Assembly (NCBI GenBank): GCA_011799875.1
Contig: CM022298.1
Span: 499,849,857-499,913,856 of the forward strand
Length of the DNA stretch: 64,000 nucleotides
From: Thinopyrum elongatum
Taxonomy: Eukaryota > Streptophyta > Magnoliopsida > Poales > Poaceae
Reading direction: 5' to 3'
In this document: one piece after another, positions 22,804 to 33,345 of the stretch
Numbering within the stretch: the first letter of the stretch is position 1
Layout: the number at the start of each line of letters is the position of its first letter
Position numbers and translations under genes: made by a program
Notes under the pieces: model-generated
Seen by the model: only the letters and a program-made list of their open reading frames with translations
Told to the model about the DNA's origin: nothing
Databases searched by the model: none

Positions 22804-23716
22804 TATGTGTGTGATAGGTATAACGATCACACACGCTCTGCCTCGGTTAACCGTTTGCTTTTATTCAACTACATCACACACGATTTGATGAAGAAAACTG
22901 TATGGCATTGGGCTATCCACCACAACCGCTTTTATTGCAAGAACCGTTTGCAAAGTTCCATGACCCATTTAGCAGGTTTATTAGTTTACAATTAATAATT
23001 GTAGTATTACGCAAATTCACATTTCATATTGAACAGCTGTTTGCCTATTTCATATCAGGCACATAAATATATTTTAACATCACAGTATGATAGCTACCTG
23101 AAAACAGCACACTACAACATATAGCTAGTTCACCTTCATAAGAACAATATTAGAACAATATATTCATTTCCCTAATCGAGATCAGCCAGGCTCATCTTAT
23201 CCACCTCTGCTTTCAGTTCAGTAAGACGTTTGGATGACATCATAGCGATAGTGTTTGGATGACATCAAAATGATACTAACTGGTGTGTACATGCACAAAT
23301 TTAGTAACATAGAACTAATAGCATTAAGGCTGTCCACTATGTATGCCAAAACCGGTGTAAAGACAACTGTTGCTACATTTGGAACCGGTGCCCTGCACTG
23401 GCGAGCCGGTGCAGCGGAAAAAAAATTAGGGACCCGGACTCCGGAGCACCTAGTTGCTCCGATGCCCAGTTCCTTCGTGCCATAAAGATTTAGTATTTTA
23501 CTGCTTGGCTGCTCGGATGTGTGGACCAAAGTTGGCTGCACAAATAGCTGAAGCGGTACCAAATAATTTCCTAATGGCACTGTTGATGAGATGGCAACAT
23601 TTTTAGATACTAGGTACAAACTGTGACACTGTCTTAACATCCAGAATAACATAGCACAGTGACAGTGTCTGAATCACATCTAAGAAATGATTTGTAACAA
23701 CAAAAGTGGGGCTAAC

Positions 23717-24011
23717 CTTCTCGGCACATGCTAGAAACTTCCTCCCACTGTCCACAGATTCAAATGCATTTAACTTCACGCATGGAGAATGATGGTGAGA
23801 ACGAGCAGGCAGATCTTCAGCCACCCCGCTCCATTCGTTGCAACTAATGGTCCTAGGGAGCTACAAGAGGAAGAAATGACTCAAATCGACCACTGGGTTA
23901 AAATTCTTCATTCAAAATCATAACCCGAGAGAGAGAAGAGAGGCATACCCAGGTGGTGAAAGAGTCGTCGGAGGAGGAGGAACCGCTAGAGAGGTCATTG
24001 AAGAAGGCCAT
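23717..24011 (-). pseudogene. GRF-zinc-finger-like gene of CACTA 1, 3' exon deleted
   Basis: Exon 1 (23949-24011) starts ATG and encodes a 21-residue Ser/Asp-rich peptide ending TTW, followed by a GT donor. Exon 2 (23717-23860, 48 codons, phase 0) follows an AG acceptor after a pyrimidine tract, starts LPRTISCNEWSGVAEDLPAR and includes HHSPCVKLNAFESVDSGRKF and LACAEK. This matches the first half of a GRF-type zinc finger (C, then GRxF, then xxC), common in plant transposon-associated proteins. The third exon, present in CACTA 2 at 57975-58330, is missing: sequence jumps near 23222 from the segment equal to 58063 to that equal to about 58615. The copy cannot make a full zinc finger. Confidence 0.7.
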
Positions 24012-24531
24012 GGCGACCCTGGCGGTAGGATGCGAGACAGCAAGAGCGAGGAAGCAAGCGAGGAAGCGGCTATAGCTTGGGAAGGAAGGAAGGAGGAAAC
24101 AAGGGAAATATGACTTGTGGTCGGGGAGAAAAGCGGGTGGATAGGGGGGTAGATATTTCGACGGTAGGCCAAAATTTTTGAAAGGTGGAGGGAAACTTTG
24201 CGCGCGGTGCCGCCGGACACCAATCACTTTGAACGAATGTGTACATCGCAAACGATTCTTCGGCTTTACGCGCATGCGATGAGTTTGATCATTCAAATAT
24301 TGGTGGAAATTTCCCTGGGTACTGTCCTCATCCACGTCATTGCATAATTTAACATCGCTTGCTAATTTGGGCACACAAAAGAGCCTACAGCACATAGACC
24401 AAAGTTACTGAAACGGGCAATTTTAGTAATTAAACAGAGCCAGTTGACCTAAACATTGCTCTAACAAAATATCAGTGTTATAAACAAAGGCGAAGTGCAT
24501 ACAATTTTAACAAAGCCACCGCCGCGCTGCC

Positions 24532-25206
24532 CTACGCCTCGCCGGTGTAAGATGAGACGTCGATGACTTGTCCTGGCGACATGCCGCCGTTGGTGGACTC
24601 CGTGTCCCCCCAGCTGAAGTCGACCGCGTCGTCGCTCTCGTCCTTGTCCTCGGCGCCGCCCTCAAGGTTGTAGTACTCGTAGTAGTGGCTGTGCCAGAGC
24701 TCGTGCTGGTACTCCACCACCGATTCCTCGATGGACTGGCTCTTCTCAACCTCGTCCTGCACCACGTGCAACTCCTCCTCCCGGCGCTCCTTGATCTCCG
24801 CCGCCTCCTGCATCTCCAGCTCCCGCTCGGTGATCTCATGAGGAAGCAGGTGCTCCATGGCCTCCACCGCCTTTTCGGACATGGGTTGCATGCTTGATTC
24901 TGAGGTGGCCTGAAATATCTTGGCATGTGCATCCTCGATCTTGGTGTGGATGGCCTCGACCCAGGCCAGGGCGACATCGGTGGCGCGGACGGCAACTCGA
25001 GCGCCCTCAGCGTTTGCAGCCACTGTCGCAGCAGCTGCTGTAGTCGTCTCGGCCGCTACAGCTGCCCTGTCGGCTACCGCAGACACCCTCTTGGCGGATG
25101 CGGCCGCGCTCAATGCGGATGCGGCCACGCTCTCGGCGCAGGTGACGGCGCTCGGGGAGGACGCGGCCACCGTACGGGCCCTCACGAAGCGTTTCCACGG
25201 TGTCAT
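24532..25206 (-). CDS. Ala/Glu-rich coiled-coil protein of CACTA 1
   Basis: A 224-codon frame from ATG 25206 (MTPWKRFVRAR) to TAG 24532. This start was chosen because CACTA 2 has the same beginning (MTPWKCFVRAR). Residues ~20-100 are dominated by Ala, Ser, Val and Glu in helix-forming order; ~105-130 holds the conserved segment AKIFQATSESSMQPMSEKA; ~130-185 is Glu/Arg-rich and probably coiled coil; the tail has YYEYYNLEGGAE and an acidic end. The copy at 59906-60601 keeps the frame for 231 codons, differing by whole codons. I do not recognise a known family. It could be a TNPA-like DNA-binding accessory or a captured host fragment. Upstream (25207-25450) is a short unique stretch, then the satellite array. 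Confidence 0.6.
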   Translation of the reverse strand: MTPWKRFVRARTVAASSPSAVTCAESVAASALSAAASAKRVSAVADRAAVAAETTTAAAATVAANAEGARVAVRATDVALAWVEAIHTKIEDAHAKIFQATSESSMQPMSEKAVEAMEHLLPHEITERELEMQEAAEIKERREEELHVVQDEVEKSQSIEESVVEYQHELWHSHYYEYYNLEGGAEDKDESDDAVDFSWGDTESTNGGMSPGQVIDVSSYTGEA

Positions 25207-25454
25207 TCTTAGCAAGAAGGGGTTGCGGGAATGGGGATCTGGGATTCATGGATTCGGGGGTGACCGGCACTAGAGCAGACAAAGCCGGCGAAGCTTATGG
25301 AGGAAGACTTAAGTAGACCCACGAATTTTTATCGCAAATGGTCCCTACAACAAACTGTGTGTGATGTTGTTGATATTTTGTATTAGATGTGAAAGACGAA
25401 TTTGGGGTACAATGGCAACGGATGGTGTTTTAAATGTACAAGAAAATTTGGAGT

Positions 25455-27725
25455 ACTAATACAACTGTCATGTCAAAATTTGGAAACTTTCAGGGGTCAT
25501 TTGACCTTCTTAAGACATTTAAGTGATTTTCTAGCCATTTAATAATTGTAATTCAAATTTGAACTACATGTACATGCAACAGCTAACCATAACAGTTTGA
25601 AAAGTCATATTTGAATTCTTGTGTGCGAGTTAATTCCATGTGCAGTAAATTGGACGGAATTTTCAAACATATTGGTGTCATGGCTTGGATATAAAGCATC
25701 GAGTGCCATGGCATTGAAATTCCAAAAAATTAAAAAATGATCAGAAACACATGAAACCTTGCTTGACGTAATGGCATGGCACCAAGATGGTGTGGTTAAA
25801 AAATTGGCCTGTTTGACGAAAGTTTGGACACACACCCCTCACAAACCGGAGCTACTCATTAGAAGGCTCGTGGTTTCGAGAGGACACAATGCATCTTTGA
25901 TGATGAACCGGCGATAGCTTCCTCTTATGGCCTTCAAATTTTTTCTACAGTTAACGTGCACTAATACAACTGTCATGTCAAAATTTGGAAAATTCCAGGG
26001 GTAATTTGACCTTTTTAAGACATTTAAGTGATTTTCTAGCCATTTAATGACTGTAATTCAAATTTGAACTACATGTACATGCAACAGCTAACCATAACGG
26101 TTTGAAAAATCATATTTGTGTACTTGTGCGTGAGTTAATTCCATGTGCAATAAATTGGACGGAATTTTCAAACATATTGGTGTCACGGCTTGAACACGAG
26201 CATCGAGTGCCATGGCATTTAAATTCCAAAAAATTAAAAAATGATCAGAAATACAAGCAACCTTGCTTGACGTAATGGCATGCCACCAGGATGTTGTGGT
26301 AAAAAATTGGCATGTTTGACAAAACTTTGGACACACACCCCTCACAAGCCGGAGCTACTCACTAGAAGGCTCGTGGTTCCGAGAGGACACAATGCATCTT
26401 TGATGATGAACCGGCAATAGCTTCCTCTTATGGCCCTCAAAATTTTTCTACAGTTAACGTGCACTAATACAACTGTCATGTGAAAATTTGGAAAATTTTA
26501 GGGGTCAATTGACCTTTTTCAGACATTTAAGTGATTTTCTAGCCATTTAATGACCGCAATTCAAATTTGAACTACATGTATATGCAACAGCTAACCATAA
26601 TGGTTTGAAAAATCATATTTGTGTACTTGTGTGTGAGGTAATTCCATGTTTAGTAAATTGGAAGGAATTTTCAAACATATTGGTGTCACGGCTTGGACAC
26701 AAGCATGGAGTGCCATGGCATTTAAATTCCAAAAAATTAAAAATGATCAGAAATACATGAAACCTTGCTTGACATAATGGCATGCCACCAGGATGTTGTG
26801 GTAAAAAATTGGCCTGTTTGACAAAACTTTGGAAACACACCCCTCACAAACCGAAGCTACTCAATAGAAGGCTCGTGGTTCCGAGAGGACACAATGCATC
26901 TTTGATGACGAACCGGTGATAGCTTCCTCTTATGATCTTCAAATTTTCTCTACAGTTAACATGCACTAACACAACTGCCATGTCAAAATTTGGAAAATTT
27001 CAGGGGTCATTTGACCTTTTTAAGGCATTTAAGTGATTTTCTAGCCATTTAATGACCGTAATTCAAATTTGAACTACATGTACATGCAACAGCTGACCAT
27101 AACGGTTTTGAAAAATCATATTTTTGTACTTGTGTGCGAGTTAATTCCGTGTGCAGTAAATTGGAAGATTCTCAAACATATTGGTGTCACGGCTTGGACA
27201 CAAAGCATCGAGTGCATGCCATGGCATTTAAATTCCAAAAAATTCAAAAATGATCAGAAACACATGAAACTTGCTTGACGTAATAGCATGGCACCACGAT
27301 GGTGTGGTAAAATAATTGGCCAATTTGACGAAGTTTGGACACACACCCCACACAAATCGTAACAACTCACTAGAAGGGGCATGGTTCCAAGAGGGCACAA
27401 TGCATGTTTTATGACGAACCGGCGATAGCTTCCTCTTATGGCCGTCAAAAATTTTCTACAGTTAACATGCACTAATACAACTGTCATGTCAAAATTTGGA
27501 AAATTCCAGGGGTCATTTGACCTTTTTAAGATATTTAAGTGATTTTCTAGCCATTTAATGATCGTAATTCAAATTTGAACTACATGTACATGCAACAGCT
27601 AACCATAACGGTTTGAAAAATCATATTTGTGCACTTGTTGTGTGCGAGTTAATTCCATGTGCAGTAAATTGGAAGGAATTTCAAACATATTGGTGTCATG
27701 CCTTGGACACATGCATGGAGTGCCA
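25455..27725. repeat. ~500-bp satellite-like tandem array inside CACTA 1
   Basis: About 4.5 units in head-to-tail order. The phrase CTAATACAACTGTCATG recurs at about 500-bp steps, and the palindrome TTCAAATTTGAA at 25552, 26057, 26560, 27062 and 27568. Each unit also has CATGTACATG (a second palindrome), TGGTGTCACGGC and CTCGTGGTTCCGAGAGG. Short minus-strand frames of 75-85 codons recur once per unit but shift and break between units, so I do not call them genes. The same array, with its own unit count, is at 60625-62850. Confidence 0.92.
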
Positions 27726-28007
27726 TGGTAACACAAAATAAGCATTCGTCCCTTATATGAGGAAAGAAAATGTAAATATCTTGAAAGGCAACCGGGCCCC
27801 ACATGATTGGCACTCTATTTCACGCCTCGAGGTTTGGAAGGTGAGTGCCGCGGGTTATTAATCAGACGCGGTTCTGTATTGAAAACCGTCAGCTATTAAG
27901 TTCACACACGACTTTTGTTGCTGGAATTGTGTGCAATTCAAACTACAATACTCCTAAATTCCAGCGACCAGCGTGTGTACTCTTCCCGTCGATCTAGATT
28001 CCGGCAG

Positions 28008-28018
28008 CCAATAAATAC
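28008..28018 (+). promoter_or_regulatory. CCAAT/TATA-like core promoter of the acidic ORF
   Basis: CCAATAAATA lies about 90 bp upstream of the position that is ATG in the second copy (63199), and the same box occurs there at 63110-63119. It is followed by CT-rich leader sequence. Conservation in both copies supports a promoter role; the exact transcription start is inferred. Confidence 0.5.
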
Positions 28019-28100
28019 TACCTTGCTCACGTCGTCCCGCCTACATTCTCATCTACATCCCCCCCTCGCTCGCCCTCTCTCTCTCACACAAATCTCTGCC

Positions 28101-28703
28101 CTGGCGCCGTCAATCTGCCCATGCGCCAACAAGGAGAAGCCGCCCCCCGAGGACATTCAGTCAGAGAGCAGCAACGAGGAGGACCCCTACGGGCCGCCGG
28201 ACGAGGTTGCGCCGGACACCACAACTTTGGAGCCGTTTTGGGGCCAGTACAATCTTTGTGTGTGGAAACCGTTGCCGCTGGCTCAGAAAGCCAGGCAAGT
28301 GGCGTTCAAGAAGGAGATGGTGGAGGAGGAAGCCAGGTACTAGGCGGCCTGTGAAGCCCGTGAGGCCGCCTGGAAAAAGGAGGCGGTGGAGCTTTGGGGG
28401 TGGGCGCGTCGTCGTGCGGAGGAGGTGTACGAAGACGGGTACTTTGCGAGGAAGGTCAAATGCGCTAGGCGCCTTATCGCTGTGTGGAGGTGGGCCGATA
28501 AGCTCTAGCGTGCCACCGACGAGGAGCTCCGGTGGGCGCCCAACGAAATGGCAAGATCGTTCGCGCTCGTCCGCCATCAAGAGGCAGATCGGTACGTCAA
28601 GCGCTGCGAGGTGGAGTACTGCCTCCGCGCTGGGAAGACACCGCGCACCAGGGAGCTACTGGCGAGGGGCTGCCGGAATACTGCCCCCAGGAGGGATTAT
28701 TAG
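28101..28703 (+). pseudogene. Decayed acidic/coiled-coil ORF of CACTA 1
   Basis: One frame runs 200 codons from 28101 to TAG 28701-28703. The position of the start codon is CTG here and ATG in CACTA 2 (63199). Two TAG codons interrupt it, at 28341-28343 (CAG in the second copy) and 28506-28508. The protein begins with an acidic, Pro-rich stretch (SNEEDPYGPPDEVAPD), then WGQYNLCVWK, then a long charged region rich in Glu, Arg, Lys and Ala (VAFKKEMVEEEARY) that should form helices. I do not recognise the family. From 28704 to 29049 I see AT-rich DNA with nothing supportable. Confidence 0.55.
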
Positions 28704-29049
28704 TTTTAGTATTGTTCGTTTTCAATTTTATGCATTGTACATGGTAGTTAAGTATCATCACGTATAAGTGATAATATTATATATATTCTGTGATGAACTA
28801 ATGAACAATAAATATATATTATGAATTCCATTTTTCTATCTGTTTTCGTATACTAATTTGTATGTAGCTGTTATCATCCACATATACAGAATGGAAAGCA
28901 TATATACACACATTGAAACAGAACATATAAGAACGGAAAATAGAGTACACACATTTAAATAGAGAAATATTATGATTGTTGTGAATACATAGCGCTCCAC
29001 GTCGAAATGAGTCAACAAAATAAACACATCCATGACCAGCAGCCCTTGC

Positions 29050-29772
29050 CTACGGTAGCTCTTGGCTCTGCCTGAACTCGTGCAGGCGTTTGTCCAAGCG
29101 GTCGACACGCTCGTGGTACATCTAGAGCACGATCTCGAGCTCCAAGTTGGCTATTTCGTCGGAGATCACTAGCTCGAGGATGTGATGGCCATGTTCCTCT
29201 ATTGCGCCCAGGTGGACACCTGGGCCAAGGAGGCGGTTGAACCTAGCGACCAGCGCATTGGCATCGAGCGGACCGCAGACAAGGCGAACGGTGCAGCGGG
29301 CGTCTGGTGCAAGTACGGCGCGGCCGACCTCTGGTGCAAGTACGACGCAGACTGGCTCTGCCCACTCCTGGCGAGAAATTGGGGTACTGACGGGACGTGT
29401 ACCTAGCTGTGATGCCCTGTCGACAGCAGGCAAGCGCCGATGGATCCGCTCTTGTTGTGCGGCGCGCCGCGCTTCTCGCTCTGCGGTGCTCCAATGGTCT
29501 CGCTGTGCGGCGAGCCGCAGCCTATCGGCGCGGATGCGCCTAGCTTGCTCTGCGGCGCACCATCGACCATGTTGTGCGGCGAGCTGCAGCCTCTCGGCAC
29601 TAACATGCCTATCTTGATCCGCGGCACTGAAGCGCCATGCGCCAAAGGTGGATGTGCTATAGGCTGCGCTTGTTGCCTCCGTGCGTCGTACGCCGCCTAG
29701 GTTTATGCGCAATATCACTGGGTGGCGGCGGGAAACCGGTGAGGAAATGGAGGGAAATGGTGGCGTGTTCAT
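29050..29772 (-). pseudogene. Unrecognised ORF near the right end of CACTA 1, one internal stop
   Basis: From ATG 29772 the frame is open to TAG 29122-29124 (216 codons), then continues in frame for 23 more codons (MYHERVDRLDKRLHEF) to a TAG at 29050-29052. The first stop is explained by one C-to-T change of CAG, as in the neighbouring ORF. The middle is rich in Ala, Arg and Gln with repeated phrases (ERLQLAAQHGRW, DRLRLAAQRDHW), an internal repeat of roughly 18 residues, and the tail looks coiled-coil. No known domain seen. The second CACTA copy is not complete enough in this window to compare. Confidence 0.5.
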
Positions 29773-30124
29773 AAAACGCCATCAATTAATGGAAACTTAG
29801 CATAGAAGGAACATCGAGCTAGCACGACACATGCGGGTACATTGCTCGCCCAAGGCTATGATCCATATACTTGTGTGCCAAACAGAGCACACTATTCATA
29901 GTAAAGAATATTGTTTCGTTTATCCTAGTAGAGCAGTGGCGGCAAGCGTCACAAGAAGTAGATGATGATCAGATGATCATTTATCCTAGTTAATTATGCA
30001 TGTAATAGTTTACTTTGGTGTGTCGAAATGTCATGTGTGTACTAGCCACCTATGTAATTGGATGTTTGTCGCGTATCACACACATCTTATTTACATGAAA
30101 CGTTTCTGTTCTCTTGGCTCAACA

Positions 30125-30450
30125 CAAACAGTTTATCGGAATGAACTATATGTCCTCCATTGCACACACCTTGATCTGGCTGAACCGTTTCTATTGTGTT
30201 GCCTAATCGAAAACAGTTCATCCGAGTGAACCATATGTCGTATATCACACACACGACACACCTTGATCACAAACAGTTCATCCGAGCGAACTGTATGCCG
30301 TATATCGCACACACCTTCATCTGGCTGCCCGTTTCTGTTGTTCCGCCTCATCACAAACAATTTATCCGAGTGAACTGTATGCCGTATATCGCACACATCA
30401 ACATCTGGCTGCCTACTTCTGTTGTTTTGCCTCATCGCAAACAACTCATT
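30125..30450. repeat. Right subterminal repeats of CACTA 1
   Basis: Three to four degenerate copies of about 75-80 bp share CATCCGAGTGAAC, GCCGTATATCGCACACA and CATCTGGCTG. They lie inside the right terminus and mirror the left array in position, but not in sequence beyond CACACA/GTTT motifs. Confidence 0.75.
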
Positions 30451-30632
30451 GAATGCCCAGCATCGCACACGCAACTAAAATCTGAACCATGTTTGATGTA
30501 TCCTCCATCCCAAATGTTTTGCATCTTTTTTGATGGTTTTTTTACATCACCGTTTGCGATTAATGCATCGCACACAGTTTCGTCGAAGAGTCTCTGATTG
30601 TATTGTCGCGTTAGCAGCATCCTGCAGTAGTG

Positions 30633-31609
30633 CAAGATGACAATATGTAGAGGGGTAGATCCAATCAATATGAAATAAACCCCACATTTTATCCTTAATG
30701 GAAACAATACAAATACGTGCCTTGCTACCCCTACTGTCACTGGGTGAGGACACCGCAAGATTGAACCCAATACAAAGCACCTCTCCCATTGCAAGATAAA
30801 TCAATCTAGTTGGCCAAACCAAATCAATAGACCGGAGAGAAATACAAAGCTATCTTAATCATGCATAAAAGAGCTCAGAGAAGACTCAAATAATATTCAT
30901 AGATAATCTAATCATAAATCCACAATTCATCAGATCTCAACAAACGCACCGCAAAAGAAGATTACATCGAATAGATCTCCAAGAACATCAAGGAGAACAT
31001 TGTATTGAAGATCAAAGAGAGAGAAGAAGCCATCTAGCTACTAGCTATGGAACCGTAGGTTTGTGGTGAACTACTCATGCATCATCGGAAGGGCAGCAAG
31101 GTTGATTGAGAGGCCCTCCGTGATCGAATCCCGCTTCGGCAGAGTACCGGAATAGGTCTCCAGATGGGATCTCACGAGGACAGAAACTTGCGGCGGCGGA
31201 AAAGTATTTTTGGCGGCGGAAACTCTGGTATACGGGGAATATTTGGGTATTTATAGAGCTGAGATTAGGGTTAGAGGTGCCATGGGGGGCCCACAAGCTC
31301 ATAGGGTGCCCGCCTATGGCGTGCCTGGTGAGCTTGTCGCTCACCCGTGGACCTTCTGGCCTCCTCCCGAAGCTTCCTAGTTGTCTTCTGGCCCAAGAAA
31401 AATCGTCAAAAAGTTTCGTTTTGTTTTGTATTGATTTTCTCTAAAAGACAAAAACATTGAAAAAACAGCAACTGACACTGGGCAATAGGTTAATAGGTTA
31501 GTCCAAAAAAAGATATAAAATAGCATAATAATGCATATAAAACATCCAAGATGGATAATATAATAGCATGCAAGAATCAAAAAAATATAGATACGTTGGA
31601 GACGTATCA
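30633..31609 (-). mobile_element. Element B: 5' LTR, part 2 (after the CACTA insertion)
   Basis: Continues the B LTR exactly where 22337 stops and ends (LTR start on the minus strand) with TGATACGTCTCC at 31609. It includes the region that in intact copies corresponds to the transcribed part (…GCCATCTAGCTACTAGCTATGG…). Its right flank, 31610 onward, is a BARE-1/Angela-type LTR, so B inserted there. Confidence 0.9.
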
Positions 31610-32159
31610 GCCCCCTCCTCTATATTTATTTGCGTGGGAGGGCTCGAAGTCCAACCCTACTCCTAATAGGAGTTGGCGCCAAGGGGGAGAGGACTTGGAC
31701 TCCAAGTCCAATCCTATTCCTACTAGGACTCCCCCTTTTTCCCTTCCCTAGCCGCATGGGCTTTTGAGGACTTGGTGCACCTGGCCCAATAATGCAAGGG
31801 CTCCTCCCCTAAGCCCATGTCAGCCCCTGGAACATGGTGGACCCACTCATGGACTTCCAGACCCCTCTGGATTCCTCCAAAACCTTCTGGAAGCTTCCCG
31901 GCACAATACCCAAAAAACTGCACCTTTTTCCGGAACCCAAAATATGACTTCCCATATATAAATCTTTACCTCTCGACCATTCCGAGACTCCTCATGACAT
32001 CCAGGATCCCATCTGGGACACTGAACAACATTCGGTTACCAATCAAATACCCAATACTACTCTAGCGTCAACGAATGTTAAGCGTGTGACCCTGCGGGTT
32101 CAGGAATCATGTAGTCATGACCGAGACACCTCTCTGGTCAATAACCAATAGCGGGACCT
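31610..32159 (-). mobile_element. BARE-1/Angela-type Copia LTR, part 1
   Basis: The segment ends GGTCAATAACCAATAGCGG then GACCT. In this LTR type those bases are normally followed by GGATGCCCATATTGG, which is found at 51521 onward. The two parts are therefore one LTR split by the insertion of LTR J with everything nested in it. The left ~0.4 kb of the LTR was lost at the left side of B. Confidence 0.72.
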
Positions 32160-32280
32160 GATGACCCACAAGTATAGGGGATCAATCATAGTCCTTTCAA
32201 TAAGTAAGAGTGTCGAACCCAACGAGGAACAGAAGGAAATGACAAGCAGTTTTCAGCAAGGTAATTTCTGCAAGCACTGC
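32160..32280 (-). mobile_element. J: solo LTR, 3'-end fragment
   Basis: On the minus strand this ends …CCCCTATACTTGTGGGTCATC, the usual end of a Triticeae Athila-type LTR. The other parts of the same LTR are 42577-42798 and 51102-51515. Its outer flanks GACCT (32155-32159) and GACCT (51516-51520) form the target duplication in the Copia LTR, with one terminal base ambiguous. No internal region is left, so J is a solo LTR. The junction at 32280/32281 is a deletion that also removed ~0.4 kb of the F 3' LTR. Confidence 0.7.
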
Positions 32281-32790
32281 AGGCAGAGCAGAGCGCATTA
32301 AATGTGCCGCTCAATGTCACATCGCAGCCTACCCAGCAAGCCTTGCCGGGCTGCTCTGCCACCTTTTCGCCTGTCTGCTTGACATGTCTCTGGACGGGTG
32401 TCATTTGGGGGTGGTTTCCTCTAGAAATGGCCGCCATGTGTCGAATGATTGCCACTTAGTCACTTGGGGGCTTGACACCGCACCGATCAATGACTTGCGT
32501 CACTGTGAGGTGGAGCGGTGAAGCCTTGGTGGGGTAGTTTGCTTTCGTAGTGCCCGGCAGGCCTGCCTGGATGGTCTTAATGCTTGTCTTCGGGGCCACC
32601 TCGTCCTCGCCAGGCTCGCCCGCCCGGCAAGGGAGGTTTTTCCTTAGCAGTGTCTTGATCTTCTTGCCCTGCCCTTTGATTCCTCAAAGAGCCATCTCTC
32701 CTAGCTTGATCTGGTCTTGGATGTTGCAACTTTGCTCTTTTAGGCCTGTGCACGGTCTGGGCAATAGACCCAAGGTTTGTTGTACCAACA
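32281..32790 (-). mobile_element. Element F: truncated 3' LTR (Tat-lineage Gypsy)
   Basis: Matches 42061-42576 of the right-hand LTR base for base apart from scattered changes, and starts TGTTGGTACAACAAACC on the minus strand at 32790. About 380 bp of its far end are deleted. Just upstream on the minus strand is a G-rich tract (CCCGGGGGCTCC) that fits a polypurine tract. Confidence 0.88.
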
Positions 32791-33267
32791 GGAGCCCCCG
32801 GGCCTGGCCTGAACGCGCTGCCGAGCGTCGTCGGGGTAGGCCCTATCCAGTGCATAGGCAAGAGGGTAGCAGTTGCTTTGTCCTTTGAGATCTTCTTTGC
32901 TTCTTCATTAACCTGAGCCCAGGTCAGTTTCCGGTTCTTCCACACATCGCGTAATGTTAATTGTGGTGGGGGAGATAATGGGCCACGATCCGTGGGGTAC
33001 CCACGTCCCACATTCACTGGGCGGTAACCGTCACCCCATTATCCTTCCTGCCCCAAGTGCCTCCGCCATGTGTATCGCATGCACTACGCAGGGTTGGTGG
33101 CGGATGCGGAGGGCGCGGGAATGAGCGCCGTGGCAGAAAGCCAGGCGTCATAGATTGGTGCAGGGGGCGGCCTTGATTTCTCGAGCCGTTAGTGGTGAGG
33201 AGGAGCCGGACTGGCTGAATGGGGCGGCCACCTTCATGGAGGAATCCAGCCCCCTGCCCCTCTCGCC

Positions 33268-33275
33268 TATAAAAG
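33268..33275 (+). promoter_or_regulatory. TATA box of the antisense gene in element F
   Basis: A TATAAAAG box within CTATAAAAGG lies 78 bp upstream of the ATG at 33346, on the strand opposite to gag-pol. Spacing fits a start of transcription near 33300. The stretch 32791-33267 between the polypurine tract and this box shows no ORF of its own and may be promoter. Confidence 0.6.
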
Positions 33276-33345
33276 GTGGACTATGGGGCGAGTTGTTTCC
33301 CCACACACCCTTCTCCTTCCGTTCCTGCAGTAGTTCTCCCCCTCC

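Larger units (their letters stand above)
22338..30632 (+). mobile_element. CACTA element 1, 8.3 kb, complete
   Basis: Left end CACTTGTACATGGAGGTGC and right end (minus strand) CACTACTGCAGGATGCTGC form imperfect terminal inverted repeats. The flanks are AAA (22335-22337) and CAA (30633-30635), a 3-bp target duplication with one change; the B LTR reads TAAGCAAGATG across the empty site. Direct repeats lie just inside both ends, as CACTA elements have. No transposase (TNP2-type) frame is visible. Cargo left to right: a GRF-like gene (minus), an Ala/Glu-rich ORF (minus), a ~500-bp tandem array, an acidic ORF (plus) and a fourth ORF (minus). A second copy of the family starts at 57167. Confidence 0.85.

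Noticed and set aside
22494..22995. Plus-strand frames with repeated SQSKKYVSV-type peptides
   Set aside because: They are translations of the 45-bp subterminal repeats (45 is a multiple of three, so all frames stay open) and not a repeat protein.
25605..27487. Minus-strand frames of 70-85 codons, one per satellite unit
   Set aside because: They follow the tandem repeat, vary in frame and end between units, and have no start context or known domain.
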